This document shows, one piece after another, positions 42,851-52,231 of a stretch of 64,000 bases of DNA. The stretch covers positions 1 through 64,000 of the forward strand of contig DATNPH010000205.1 of NCBI GenBank assembly GCA_036703315.1, in the 5' to 3' direction. Both the position numbers and the translations under genes were made by a program. The notes under the pieces were generated by a model. That model was given only the letters and a program-made list of their open reading frames with translations, had not been told where the DNA came from and did not search any database. Every line of letters starts with the position of its first letter. The first letter of the stretch is position 1. This DNA comes from DATNPH01 sp036703315. GTDB taxonomy: Bacteria > Cyanobacteriota > Cyanobacteriia > Cyanobacteriales > Coleofasciculaceae.

Positions 42851-43819
42851 CTATCCGCGTTTAATTTGAGCAAAGATTTCTTCTAAAATCTCTTGTGCTC
42901 CTTGTGGGCGCATACGCTCAGCGAGTTCAACGCCTAGAGTTTCTGCCTGATTAGCGTCACCACTAATCGTATCTTTTACTAACTTTTTCCCATCCACACT
43001 GGCAACAATACCTGTTAGGGTCAGTTGATTACCCTCAAGGCTGGTATTCACACCGATAGGGACTTGACACCCGCCTTCTAGTTTGCGTAAAAAGGCGCGT
43101 TCCGCATAGCAGCGCTGAGCTGTTGGCGTGTGTTCAATGGCTTTGAGTAGTTCTAAGACTTCGGTATCATTAGCACGGCACTCAATGCCCAATGCGCCTT
43201 GTCCAACAGCATGCAGAGAAACTTCAGAGGGTAAGGCTTGATGGATGCGATCGGCCATTCCCAACCGTTCCAACCCAGCGACTGCCAAAATCAGGGCGTC
43301 ATACTCACCAGCATCCAGTTTCGCTAATCGAGTATTCAGATTACCTCGGACATCTTTAAAGCTCAGGTGAGGGAAGTGGTAGCGCAGTTGTGCTAGCCGT
43401 CGCAGTGAGGATGTTCCTATTACAGTTCCTTCTGGCAGCGTGTCAATCTGCTTGTCTTTATGCTTTTCATGGACTACCAGAGCATCAGCTGGATTCTCCC
43501 GTTCTGTAACGGTTCCCAATACTAAGCCTTCTGGCAAGTTTGTTGGTAAATCTTTCAGGGAATGAACGGCAAAATCAATCTCATCGTTGAGCATTCCCAG
43601 TTCCAGTTCCTTGGTAAACAGTCCCTTATCCCCAATCTTTGATAAGGCAACGTCCAGGATTTTGTCACCGTGGGTGCTCATTGTCTGAACTTCAAAGGTG
43701 CGCTCAGGAAAGCGTTTTTGCAATTGTTCTTGCACCCAGTAAGTTTGAACCAAAGCAAGCTGGCTTTTACGAGAACCAATACGAATTGTGCGGGGAGGAC
43801 TGCTAACAGTAGAGGACAT
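42851..43819 (-). CDS. hemC: Porphobilinogen deaminase (hydroxymethylbilane synthase)
   Basis: The 322-residue enzyme joins four porphobilinogens to hydroxymethylbilane in haem and chlorophyll synthesis. It shows RIGSRKSQLALVQ, FAVHSLKDLPT (catalytic aspartate D90), SSLRRLAQLR near residue 138, DVRGNLNTRL near residue 157 and the dipyrromethane-attachment cysteine in LEGGCQVPIGV (C251). All catalytic features are intact and length is normal. The ATG at 43819 precedes a short variable tail. There is no adjacent tetrapyrrole gene; flanks are the WD40/PIN relics and the sensor cyclase. Confidence 0.98.
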   Translation of the reverse strand: MSSTVSSPPRTIRIGSRKSQLALVQTYWVQEQLQKRFPERTFEVQTMSTHGDKILDVALSKIGDKGLFTKELELGMLNDEIDFAVHSLKDLPTNLPEGLVLGTVTERENPADALVVHEKHKDKQIDTLPEGTVIGTSSLRRLAQLRYHFPHLSFKDVRGNLNTRLAKLDAGEYDALILAVAGLERLGMADRIHQALPSEVSLHAVGQGALGIECRANDTEVLELLKAIEHTPTAQRCYAERAFLRKLEGGCQVPIGVNTSLEGNQLTLTGIVASVDGKKLVKDTISGDANQAETLGVELAERMRPQGAQEILEEIFAQIKRG

Positions 43820-44171
43820 AGAGCGATCGCGCTTGAGTAGAAGTGAATAGAGTCACTTGATCTAGACTACCGCAGCAAGGACTGATAGATGCATTAAGAA
43901 TGATTCGTATAGGGACTAGTGAGTAGGGCTCACAACGGGGACAAAGAAGAATTTTTACCAATATCTCAGAACAAACTGCCCCATCTCCCTGCCTTCCTGC
44001 TCTTGTTCGTTTATGAGGATCTTATAAGGAACCCATAAAGATTCAGCCTAAGGCACTGGACACCTTCCAGAACAGCGTAAGGTAAAGGGAAGGGTGCCCA
44101 GATCTGAGTGCAGGGTTGCTTTTACCGCAAAGTTTTACACAACAATCCATATTAGTAGCTATTAACCAACT
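43820..44171. other. Intergenic region, no gene seen
   Basis: This 352-base stretch between divergently transcribed hemC and the sensor cyclase would carry both promoters. No coding frame or structured element stands out. Confidence 0.5.
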
Positions 44172-47100
44172 ATGTCGTCGGTGCGAGTTGGCATTTTGTA
44201 TTCTATGAGCGGTACTATGGCAATCAGCGAAGCTCCTCTGGTTGAGGCTTCCCTGATGGCGATCGCCCAAATTAATCAAACAGGAGGAGTCCTTGGTAAA
44301 CTTATCGAGCCTATCATTGAGGATGGAGCTTCTGACCCAGCTGCATTTGAATGCTTAGCCCGAAAACTCATTCAACGCGATCAGGTTACCACTATCTTCG
44401 GCTGTTGGACGTCTGCCAGCCGTAAAGCCGTTTTACCCGTGTTGGAGGAGTTCAACACTCTTCTGTGGTATCCCGTGCAATACGAAGGGCTAGAATGTTC
44501 CAAAAACATTTTCTATACAGGCTCCTGTCCTAATCAACAAGTAGAACCAGCCGTCAATTGGCTGCTAAAAAATAGAGGGAAGCAATTCTATCTTCTAGGG
44601 AGCGACTATGTTTTTCCCCGTACAGTTAACAAACTGATCACCGCGCAACTTAAACAGCAGGGTGGCAAAGTTGTTGGTGAAGAATACGTCTCCCTAGGTA
44701 CTAAAGAATTTACAGAAACAATCGCCAGAATTAAGCAAGTTAGACCTGATGTTGTGTTTAATACCCTCAACGGTGATAGTAACCTTGCCTTCTATCGTCA
44801 GTACCAAAAGTCAGGTATTACAGCAGATGAAATTCCCATACTGGCAGTTAGCATTGCCGAAGCTGAACTTCAGAAAATAGGTGGGGCAGCAGCAGGTCAT
44901 TACGCTAGTTGGAGCTATTTCCAGAGTTTAGACACCCTCAGCAATCAGAAGTTTGTCCAAAATTTTAAGCATCAGTATGGCTCAAACCGAGTCACCAGTG
45001 AACCCATTGAAGCCGCCTATAGCCAAGTCTATCTTTGGAAGCAAGCCGTGGAGCAAGCCCAGTCACTTGATGTTGAGCGAGTGCGTGAGGTAGCGATTGG
45101 TCAGAGCTTCGAGGCTCCTAGTGGTAAGCTCACAATTGAGCCAAATCATCATATTGCCAGAACCTGCCGGATTGGACAGATTTTGCTGACAGGGCAATTT
45201 GAGATTGTTTTTAGCAGTGACAATCCGATTAAACCACTGCCTTGGTTAGGCGTTGAGGAGTTGAATTTCCAGGGATCAGCGGTTGTCATTGATATGCTGG
45301 CTGAGGTTTCCCAAGGGATTCACGAAGCTTGGCAGCTGGAGCAAAAGTCTCGTGAATTAGAAGCTGCCAAGGCACAGTTGCAGCGCGAAATTACTCAGCG
45401 CCAACGTGTGGAAGCCGTACTGCGCGACTCTGAAGCCCAACTACATGCCCTGTTTGCTGCCATGAATGATGTCGTCCTTGTGTTCAATACACAAGGGCGT
45501 TTTCTAAAAATTGCACCGACGAATCTATCACTGCTTTACAAATCTGCCGATCAACTAATTGGCAAAACGCTGCACGAGGTTTTTGAGAAAGCGCAAGCTG
45601 ATGCTTTTGTTGGTTACATCCAAAAAGCTCTAGCCACCCAACAGACAGTTAATGTTGAGTACACTCGCCCCACCCTTGAGAAACAGGAAGTTTGGTTATC
45701 GGCTAGCATTTCCCCCCTGTCTGAGGACACTGTTATCTGGGTAGCGCGTGACATCACTGAAGCCAAGCAGGCAGAGAAAGCGTTACAGGAAAGCGAACAA
45801 CGCTATCGGTCTGTTGTTGACAATCTTAAAGAAGTTGTTTTTCAAACGGATACTTCAGGTTTATGGACATTTCTCAATCCTGCCTGGACAGAAATTACAG
45901 GATTTTCTGTTAAGGAAAGTCTGGGTAATTTTTTCTTTAACTATGTTCACCCACGCGATCGCCAACAGAGTATTGAGCTATTTCAGTCTCTAATGGAGTG
46001 CCACAAACAATACTGTCGCCATGAAGTCCGCTATTTAACCAAAGACGCTGGCTTTCGTTGGATTGAGGTCTATGCCCAACTGACTCTAGCTAAAGACGGT
46101 ACAGTTATCGGCACCTCCGGTACGCTCAATGATATTACTGAGCGCAAGCTCGCAACTGAGGCACTGCAGCAAAGCGAAGAGCGTATGCGGGCGCTTGTGA
46201 ATGCAATTCCTGATGAAATGTTCCGCCACCGGGTGGATGGGACATTTTTGGATGTTAAGGCGCAAGACTGGGACTTAATAGTACCGTCTGAAATGCTAAT
46301 CGGGAAGAACTTGCTGGACTTACCGATGCCTAAAGAGGTAAAGCATCATTTTCTGAAGCTTCTCCAGATAGCTGTCGAAACTGGGGAATTACAGACTTAT
46401 GAGCATGAATTAGAAAAGTTTGACGGGTTTCATTCCTATGAGGCACGTATTATTAAAAGCGGCGCTGATGAAGCTGTCTGTATCGTGCGCGACATTACAG
46501 AACGCAAGCAAGTAGAGAAGGATCTGCGGCAAGCTCAGGAGAGGTATCACAGTATCTTTGAAAACTCTGATGAAGGTCTTTTCCAGGTAACACCGGATGG
46601 TCGCTACCTGAGCGCAAATCCAGCACTAGCGAGAATCTACGGCTACAAGTCTCCGGAAGAACTGATGACAAGATTGTCTAACAGCAATCAGCAACTTTAC
46701 GTTGACCCCAACCGTCGGGCAGAGCTTGTGGCACTTTTGCAAACACAGGAGAATGTGTCCAATTTCGAGTCTCAGATCTATCGCATAGACCGTAAGATTA
46801 TCTGGATTTCGGAGAATACTCACGTTGTTCGGGATGGCAATGGTGAGTTACTCTACTACGAAGGTAGCGTAATTGATATTACGGAGCGCAAGGTTTGGGA
46901 AGAAGCTCTCCGCTATCAACAAGAATGCACTGAGGAACTGCTGCTTAACATTTTGCCTTCCCCGATCGCTCAGCGGCTGAAACGGGCAGAAAACATCATT
47001 GCTGATAATTTTGCGGCTGTCACAGTTTTGTTTGCTGACCTGGTTGATTTTACGGAGATTTCCGCGCAAATTCCTCCTACGAAACTGGTGGATTTGCTCA

Positions 47101-47561
47101 ACAGGATATTTTCAAGGTTCGATCAGCTGGCAGATAAGCACGGTTTAGAGAAGATTAAGACAATTGGAGATGCCTATATGGTAGTTGGTGGTCTTCCTAC
47201 ACCCAGACATGACCATGCCGAGGCTGTAGCAGAGATTGCACTGGAAATGCAACAGGCGATCAATCAGTTTAAGCGGGACAATGGTGAACCGTTCCGCCTA
47301 CGCATTGGTATCCATTCAGGACCGGTCGTGGCAGGAGTAATCGGCATGAAAAAGTTCGCCTATGACTTGTGGGGCGATACGGTGAATGTCGCCAGTCGCA
47401 TGGAATCTCAGGGAGTTGCAGGGAGAATTCAAGTAACAACTGCCACTCGCAAGCTTTTAAAGGATCAGTATTTATTTGAACGGCGGGGGGCTACCCTGGT
47501 CAAGGGTAAGGGAGAAATGATTACTTATTGGCTCACCGGGAGAAAAGTTTGTCAGCTTTGA
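44172..47561 (+). CDS. Adenylate cyclase with UrtA/AmiC-like ligand-binding domain and PAS repeats
   Basis: The 1129-residue protein starts with a type I periplasmic-binding-fold domain (about 3-375) of the urea/short-chain amide group (VGILYSMSGTMAISEAPL, FGCWTSASRKAVLPV, NTLNGDSNLAFYRQY), without a signal peptide or membrane segment. A coiled coil (about 385-415) and four PAS/PAC units (about 420-540, 545-665, 670-785, 790-915) follow. The class III cyclase domain (about 935-1120) has metal aspartates in LFADLVDFTEIS and IGDAYMVVGG. Base-selecting residues are Lys (EKIKTIGD) and Asp (AYDLWGDTVN), so ATP is the substrate. It is probably a cytoplasmic sensor of a small amide or amino acid. 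Confidence 0.92.
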   Translation: MSSVRVGILYSMSGTMAISEAPLVEASLMAIAQINQTGGVLGKLIEPIIEDGASDPAAFECLARKLIQRDQVTTIFGCWTSASRKAVLPVLEEFNTLLWYPVQYEGLECSKNIFYTGSCPNQQVEPAVNWLLKNRGKQFYLLGSDYVFPRTVNKLITAQLKQQGGKVVGEEYVSLGTKEFTETIARIKQVRPDVVFNTLNGDSNLAFYRQYQKSGITADEIPILAVSIAEAELQKIGGAAAGHYASWSYFQSLDTLSNQKFVQNFKHQYGSNRVTSEPIEAAYSQVYLWKQAVEQAQSLDVERVREVAIGQSFEAPSGKLTIEPNHHIARTCRIGQILLTGQFEIVFSSDNPIKPLPWLGVEELNFQGSAVVIDMLAEVSQGIHEAWQLEQKSRELEAAKAQLQREITQRQRVEAVLRDSEAQLHALFAAMNDVVLVFNTQGRFLKIAPTNLSLLYKSADQLIGKTLHEVFEKAQADAFVGYIQKALATQQTVNVEYTRPTLEKQEVWLSASISPLSEDTVIWVARDITEAKQAEKALQESEQRYRSVVDNLKEVVFQTDTSGLWTFLNPAWTEITGFSVKESLGNFFFNYVHPRDRQQSIELFQSLMECHKQYCRHEVRYLTKDAGFRWIEVYAQLTLAKDGTVIGTSGTLNDITERKLATEALQQSEERMRALVNAIPDEMFRHRVDGTFLDVKAQDWDLIVPSEMLIGKNLLDLPMPKEVKHHFLKLLQIAVETGELQTYEHELEKFDGFHSYEARIIKSGADEAVCIVRDITERKQVEKDLRQAQERYHSIFENSDEGLFQVTPDGRYLSANPALARIYGYKSPEELMTRLSNSNQQLYVDPNRRAELVALLQTQENVSNFESQIYRIDRKIIWISENTHVVRDGNGELLYYEGSVIDITERKVWEEALRYQQECTEELLLNILPSPIAQRLKRAENIIADNFAAVTVLFADLVDFTEISAQIPPTKLVDLLNRIFSRFDQLADKHGLEKIKTIGDAYMVVGGLPTPRHDHAEAVAEIALEMQQAINQFKRDNGEPFRLRIGIHSGPVVAGVIGMKKFAYDLWGDTVNVASRMESQGVAGRIQVTTATRKLLKDQYLFERRGATLVKGKGEMITYWLTGRKVCQL

Positions 47562-47628
47562 GAGTGAGTAGGGATTAAATAACGGGGAGTAGGTTTTTCT
47601 CTCCCCACTCCCTACTCCCTATTTCCCT

Positions 47629-48012
47629 TCACTGCCATACTTCATCAATCGGTGGCTGTAGGTTTTGAGAGTTGCCGCTCCATATATAGCGTGCCGGATC
47701 AGGTATAGGTGGTGAAGATGTGCCAAGCTTATCGGCAGAGCTAAGGGCTTGAGGTGAGGAGTCAGTCGCCGGAACGGAACGAATACCACTGACCCAATTA
47801 TTAGCATTCCTGGGTGCTACATTATCTGGAAGTCTATTTTCTCTTTCCAGCAGTTGACTAAGATGGTACAACCCTTCACATAACTTTTGTAAGTGGGCGC
47901 ATCTATAGTCGGCAGCTTGCCAGTCACCCGCTTCAAGTGCTTCAACGTATCCCTTTTGTAATGCTCTGATCAGTCGAATCTGGGTTTCGATGATTGGATA
48001 GTTAATTGCCAT
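47629..48012 (-). CDS. Small helical protein, unknown function
   Basis: The 127-residue product has a helical N-terminal half (LIRALQKGYVEALEAGDWQA, then HLQKLCEGLYHLSQLLERE), reminiscent of a helix pair or a TPR-like hairpin. It has a disordered C-terminal half rich in Ser and Pro. There is no signal or membrane segment. The ATG at 48012 gives MAINYPIIETQIRLI. I do not recognise a named family. It converges on the cyclase gene. Confidence 0.55.
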   Translation of the reverse strand: MAINYPIIETQIRLIRALQKGYVEALEAGDWQAADYRCAHLQKLCEGLYHLSQLLERENRLPDNVAPRNANNWVSGIRSVPATDSSPQALSSADKLGTSSPPIPDPARYIWSGNSQNLQPPIDEVWQ

Positions 48013-48348
48013 TAGTTTTGCTTCTCTTCAAGAAAATTCGAGACAGGATTTTCCATCCCTGGCGATCGCTTTGATAAAGTCTAAGCAATCTGGATGGAAT
48101 GTCACAAAAATGGTACGATTGGTTGCCAACTCTAGCTAACATATTCTGGCTCAGTTGCAAAAATCCGGGTAGCTAACTTACCTAATGGCTAATAGCCGGC
48201 AGACAATTAGCCATCAACTATTAGCAATTAGCGTTTACCTGTATATGAGATTCATATACCGAAATGGTATAATTTGTATTGCGTCAATTTTTGCTACAAA
48301 GCCGTTTTACTCTTTCAACAGCGCGATCGCAAACATAAGCGATTAGAC
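48013..48348. other. Intergenic region with short repeats
   Basis: This stretch has heptamer-like direct repeats (TTAGCTAAT variants at 48170-48235) and a small palindrome ATACCGAAATGGTAT at about 48256. No coding frame is seen. It would hold the promoter of the small gene at 47629-48012. Confidence 0.5.
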
Positions 48349-51300
48349 TTATCCAGTTCGTCCAGTCAGGTTTGCAATTACCGCAATTAATTCAGCAAGT
48401 TCAACTGGCTTGGCTACATGGGACTGGAAGCCGGCTAAAAGCGCAGCTCTACGATCCTCAGTTCTAGCGTAGGCTGTTAGCGCCACAGCTGGAATCCGAC
48501 CTCCGCTGTGTGGCGGTAGCGCCCTGACTCGCCGCAGCAAAGTATAACCATCCTGATTCGGCATACCGATATCGCTAACTAATACATCCAGATGCAAAGC
48601 TTGCTGGGTTAGCACTGTTATGACCTCCTCTGCGCTCGCAACAGCTATTACGTCAACCCCACACTCTTTGAGGATTTGGATGAGCAGTTCGCGGGTATCA
48701 GCCTCATCATCCACCACAAGTATCCGCAAACCATTTAGGCTTGGGGAGTTCTCAAACGAAACGCTGCCTCCTACTGTTGGATGCACTCGCTCATGCTTAT
48801 TGGGTTTGGTGCTAACAGCCATCAGCGGCAGCTTTACGGTAAATGTTGCCCCAAGTCCTTCACCCGGACTGTCGGCGTAAACAGTTCCTCCATGCAGTTC
48901 AACCAAGTGGCGCACGATCGCCAATCCCAATCCCAAGCCACTATATGACCGAGTGATAGAACTATCGGCTTGGCGAAAGCGCTCAAAAACAAAGGGGAGA
49001 AAATCAGCGCTGATTCCCTTACCTGTATCCGTCACTGTAATTTCAACATGGGAGTTAATTCGTTCTAGGCAAAGCTGAACGCGTCCGCCTTTCGGTGTAA
49101 ACTTAACGGCGTTTGTCAGCAAGTTCCAGACGATCTGCTGCAAACGGTCTGAGTCACCGGAAACGGGTCCTGCTGTCGGGTCAAGCACAGGCTGAAGTCG
49201 AATATTTTTCGCATCAGCCGCAGGCCGCACCGTATCAATGGCTGACTCAATCACTGAAACTAGCTCAACAGGACGGACATTCAGGCGAAGTTGACCCTGA
49301 ATAATCCGCGAGACATCCAGAATATCCTCAACCAGCTGTACCTGTGCCCTAGCGTTGCGCTCAATGGTTTCTAGGGCGCGACTCTTAGTCGCGTCGTCAA
49401 ACTGGCGAGTACGGAGTAGGCTGATCCAGCCGAGCATAGCATTGAGGGGCGATCGCAATTCGTGAGACAGTGTAGCCAGGAAATCGTCCTTGAGACGATT
49501 GGCTTGCTGAGATTCTTGGTAGAGCCGTGCATTGTCAATCGCCGCTGATGCCATCTGAGCCAGTTGTACAAGGATGGCTTCATCTTCTTGAGTGAATTCC
49601 CCTTCGTATTTGTCGGAGAGCTGGATCAGACCGATGTTTTTGCCTTCACGGCTCGTGAGCGGTACAGCCAGCCAACCCCGCATGGGTGGGTGGTTACTCG
49701 CCTCCTTGCCAAAACCCCGCCAAGCTGGATGTGCCTCTAGCTGTGCTTGAGTCATCCGCATGGGACGTTGCATACGACATACAAGGGTATAAATGCCAGA
49801 GCCATCACTCTTCTGATCATACTCTCGCCACTGCGCGTACTTGTCTGACAGGGAGACAGCGTTAATAGCTTGTGCCCAGTTATCGTCCACCGACATACTG
49901 GTGACTGACTGGTGTGCCTCAATAATCTCGCGAGCCTGTTCGGTGATCAGCTGTAGTGTCTCATCAAGTGAGAGCGTTGAGTTGATCGCAAGAAATGCCT
50001 CAGCCAGCCTTTGCAAACGGTTCCTATACTGCCGCTCACGAGCTTCGGATCGTGAGCGTTCTTCTTCCACTCGTTTGCGATCGCTTATGTCTACTGTAAT
50101 CCCGTCAAAGCGGATGGGATTGCCACTGGCATCATAGAACCCACGTCCGATCGCGCGAATCCAACGCACCTGTCCATCCGAGGCGATCGTGCGGTAGTCG
50201 ATGTCGTAGTTGCTCTTGTGTTCAATTGACTGCTCAATTGCTGCCTTTGTGCGTTCCCGGTCGTCGGGATGCAGTTGAGCATAAAACAGATCGATTGTGA
50301 CCTCAGTATCTGGAGTCAGACCGAAATGTTCCTTGCACTTGTCATTCCATACCAGCTTGTCGAACGGTAAGTCGCAATACCACAGCCCTAGTTCTGTTGC
50401 CTGAAGCACTAGGTCTAAGCGTTCGCGGTTAACCTGTAGGGACTGCTCTATCTGCTTTTGTTCCGTGATGTCCCGGAAATAAATACTAAGACCGTCTTCG
50501 GAAGGATAAGCATGGATATCCAACCACATGCTTAACGGCTCGTATAGTATCTCTAAATGGACAGCCACCCGCTCAGTAACGGCTCGCCGATATTCTCTCT
50601 CAACAATTGTTCCTACTGACCAAGACCACTGCTCCCAGTGGGTTTTACCAACCATTTCCTCTGGCTTTTGCCCATTGAGCCGCGCTGTTTCCTGGTTCAC
50701 GTAAGTTATCCGCCACTCGTGATCCAAGGCAACAAATGCGTCAGTAATGCTCTCCAGAATGTTTGTGATGCGGCGATTAGATTCTCGCAGCGCTTCCTCT
50801 ATCTGCTTGCGTTCAGTGATGTCCAAAACGAAAGCTACTCCGTCGTCCTGGGAGTCGGAAAGCAGCGCAACGCCGAGAACAATTGGCACCCGTTTGCCGT
50901 TGTGGTGAACGTACTCTTTTTCGTAAAGACTGGAAACTCCGGTTGCCATCGTTTCCTTGATCGCCTGATCATCCAAGTGCTTGTACTCTGGGGGGGTGAG
51001 GTTTCTCCAATCGATTCTTCCACGCTGAGTGAATTCTTCGCGAGTGTAGCCAGCAAGCCTCAGGTAAGCATCGTTGGCGTCAGTGATGAAGCCCTCCACA
51101 TTCCAGAAGGCAACGCCGATCAGGTTAGACTCAAACAATCGTCTAAACCGGGCTTCACTTCGTGTTGCTTCACTTCGTGCCGCTTCATTAACGCTAACAC
51201 TCTCCCGCAATGCCGCTTCCGCTCGTTTGCGCTCAGTGATGTCCCGAATAATACTTAAAACCACTTTTTCGTTACCAATCACCGCACTTTGGGCACTAAT

Positions 51301-51978
51301 TTCTACAGGAAAGAAGCTGCCATCTTGGCGACAGTGAATTGTTTCAAACAGAATACCTTGATTGTCTGCTTGCTCGATTTGCTCAGGTATTAAAGCATGG
51401 GTTTGTGGCGCTCTTAGAGCATCAATCTTTAGTGAAAGCAACTGGGCGCGATCGTAACCATAAGCCTTAACAGCAGCATTATTGGCTTCGATGATTTGTC
51501 CATCAAGGCGTATAAATAAAACAATGTCACGACTATGTTCGGAAAGCAGCTGATAGCGTTTTAGTTGTTCCTCAGCTTCATCCGCTTTGCCTGTCGCTTG
51601 TTCAAGAGCGAGTCGTTCCACCTGCTGCTTTAAGATGCCGACCATTATGGCGATCGCCGGTGTAGTTACAGCTAAAATAATGACGCGCCGGAGGTTGTCG
51701 TCCGTATAGTGGAATTGTCCATGAATTGAGAAGTAATAGACGCCGTAGAGTAATGTAATCGCCGCACTGACTAACCCAGAGCGTAATCCACCGCTGAAAG
51801 CCGCATACACAACGGCGGTGAGATAGATAGGAGCAGGATTGGGAATGTTAAAAAAGGTTTTGTCTAGCAGTTCAATGGCGATTAACACCATGGTAGTAAG
51901 GATTGGACTACCATGCTGGAGCCAACTACTGGGGGTTGATGAAACTGAGCGAGTATCACGGGAGTTAAGCATAAACAA
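48349..51978 (-). CDS. Hybrid sensor histidine kinase (membrane, 4 PAS, GAF, HisKA, HATPase, REC)
   Basis: The 1209-residue protein has three to four N-terminal membrane segments (about 22-115). Four PAS/PAC units (about 145-260, 280-390, 400-510 and 515-635), each ending in a DIT/DIS-E-(R/Q)K-type motif, and a GAF domain (about 650-810) follow. HisKA carries the phospho-histidine in FLATLSHELRSPLNAMLGW. The HATPase has NLLTNAVKFTP, TDTGKGIS and a GLGLGLAIVRHL lid. A C-terminal receiver domain (RILVVDDEADTREL, LVSDIGMPNQDGY) completes it. All catalytic residues are present. Stimulus and partner are unknown. No response regulator lies next to it. Confidence 0.95.
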   Translation of the reverse strand: MFMLNSRDTRSVSSTPSSWLQHGSPILTTMVLIAIELLDKTFFNIPNPAPIYLTAVVYAAFSGGLRSGLVSAAITLLYGVYYFSIHGQFHYTDDNLRRVIILAVTTPAIAIMVGILKQQVERLALEQATGKADEAEEQLKRYQLLSEHSRDIVLFIRLDGQIIEANNAAVKAYGYDRAQLLSLKIDALRAPQTHALIPEQIEQADNQGILFETIHCRQDGSFFPVEISAQSAVIGNEKVVLSIIRDITERKRAEAALRESVSVNEAARSEATRSEARFRRLFESNLIGVAFWNVEGFITDANDAYLRLAGYTREEFTQRGRIDWRNLTPPEYKHLDDQAIKETMATGVSSLYEKEYVHHNGKRVPIVLGVALLSDSQDDGVAFVLDITERKQIEEALRESNRRITNILESITDAFVALDHEWRITYVNQETARLNGQKPEEMVGKTHWEQWSWSVGTIVEREYRRAVTERVAVHLEILYEPLSMWLDIHAYPSEDGLSIYFRDITEQKQIEQSLQVNRERLDLVLQATELGLWYCDLPFDKLVWNDKCKEHFGLTPDTEVTIDLFYAQLHPDDRERTKAAIEQSIEHKSNYDIDYRTIASDGQVRWIRAIGRGFYDASGNPIRFDGITVDISDRKRVEEERSRSEARERQYRNRLQRLAEAFLAINSTLSLDETLQLITEQAREIIEAHQSVTSMSVDDNWAQAINAVSLSDKYAQWREYDQKSDGSGIYTLVCRMQRPMRMTQAQLEAHPAWRGFGKEASNHPPMRGWLAVPLTSREGKNIGLIQLSDKYEGEFTQEDEAILVQLAQMASAAIDNARLYQESQQANRLKDDFLATLSHELRSPLNAMLGWISLLRTRQFDDATKSRALETIERNARAQVQLVEDILDVSRIIQGQLRLNVRPVELVSVIESAIDTVRPAADAKNIRLQPVLDPTAGPVSGDSDRLQQIVWNLLTNAVKFTPKGGRVQLCLERINSHVEITVTDTGKGISADFLPFVFERFRQADSSITRSYSGLGLGLAIVRHLVELHGGTVYADSPGEGLGATFTVKLPLMAVSTKPNKHERVHPTVGGSVSFENSPSLNGLRILVVDDEADTRELLIQILKECGVDVIAVASAEEVITVLTQQALHLDVLVSDIGMPNQDGYTLLRRVRALPPHSGGRIPAVALTAYARTEDRRAALLAGFQSHVAKPVELAELIAVIANLTGRTG

Positions 51979-52231
51979 TTACGTCAACTCCTTACTTTTG
52001 CTACAACACTGATGTTGTAACTTAAATTGTCTGACTTTGGACATCCAAGCGTTTGTACTGAACTAGGGAATCCACTTCCGCTAAGACTTAGCTTAAGCTA
52101 GGTGGCAATTCGCACACAATTACCCTAAGGCATATTTGGTATACAACTACGGACGAACTCATGTTCTTTCCGCCCTATCGTGTGGACAGGGAGGCAGTTC
52201 CCCTACCACCGACTCTCCGTTCTTGCTAAAT

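Noticed and set aside
50638..51258. Plus-strand 206-codon frame opposite the hybrid kinase
   Set aside because: It is antisense to PAS-domain coding sequence, and its content is the complement of those codons.
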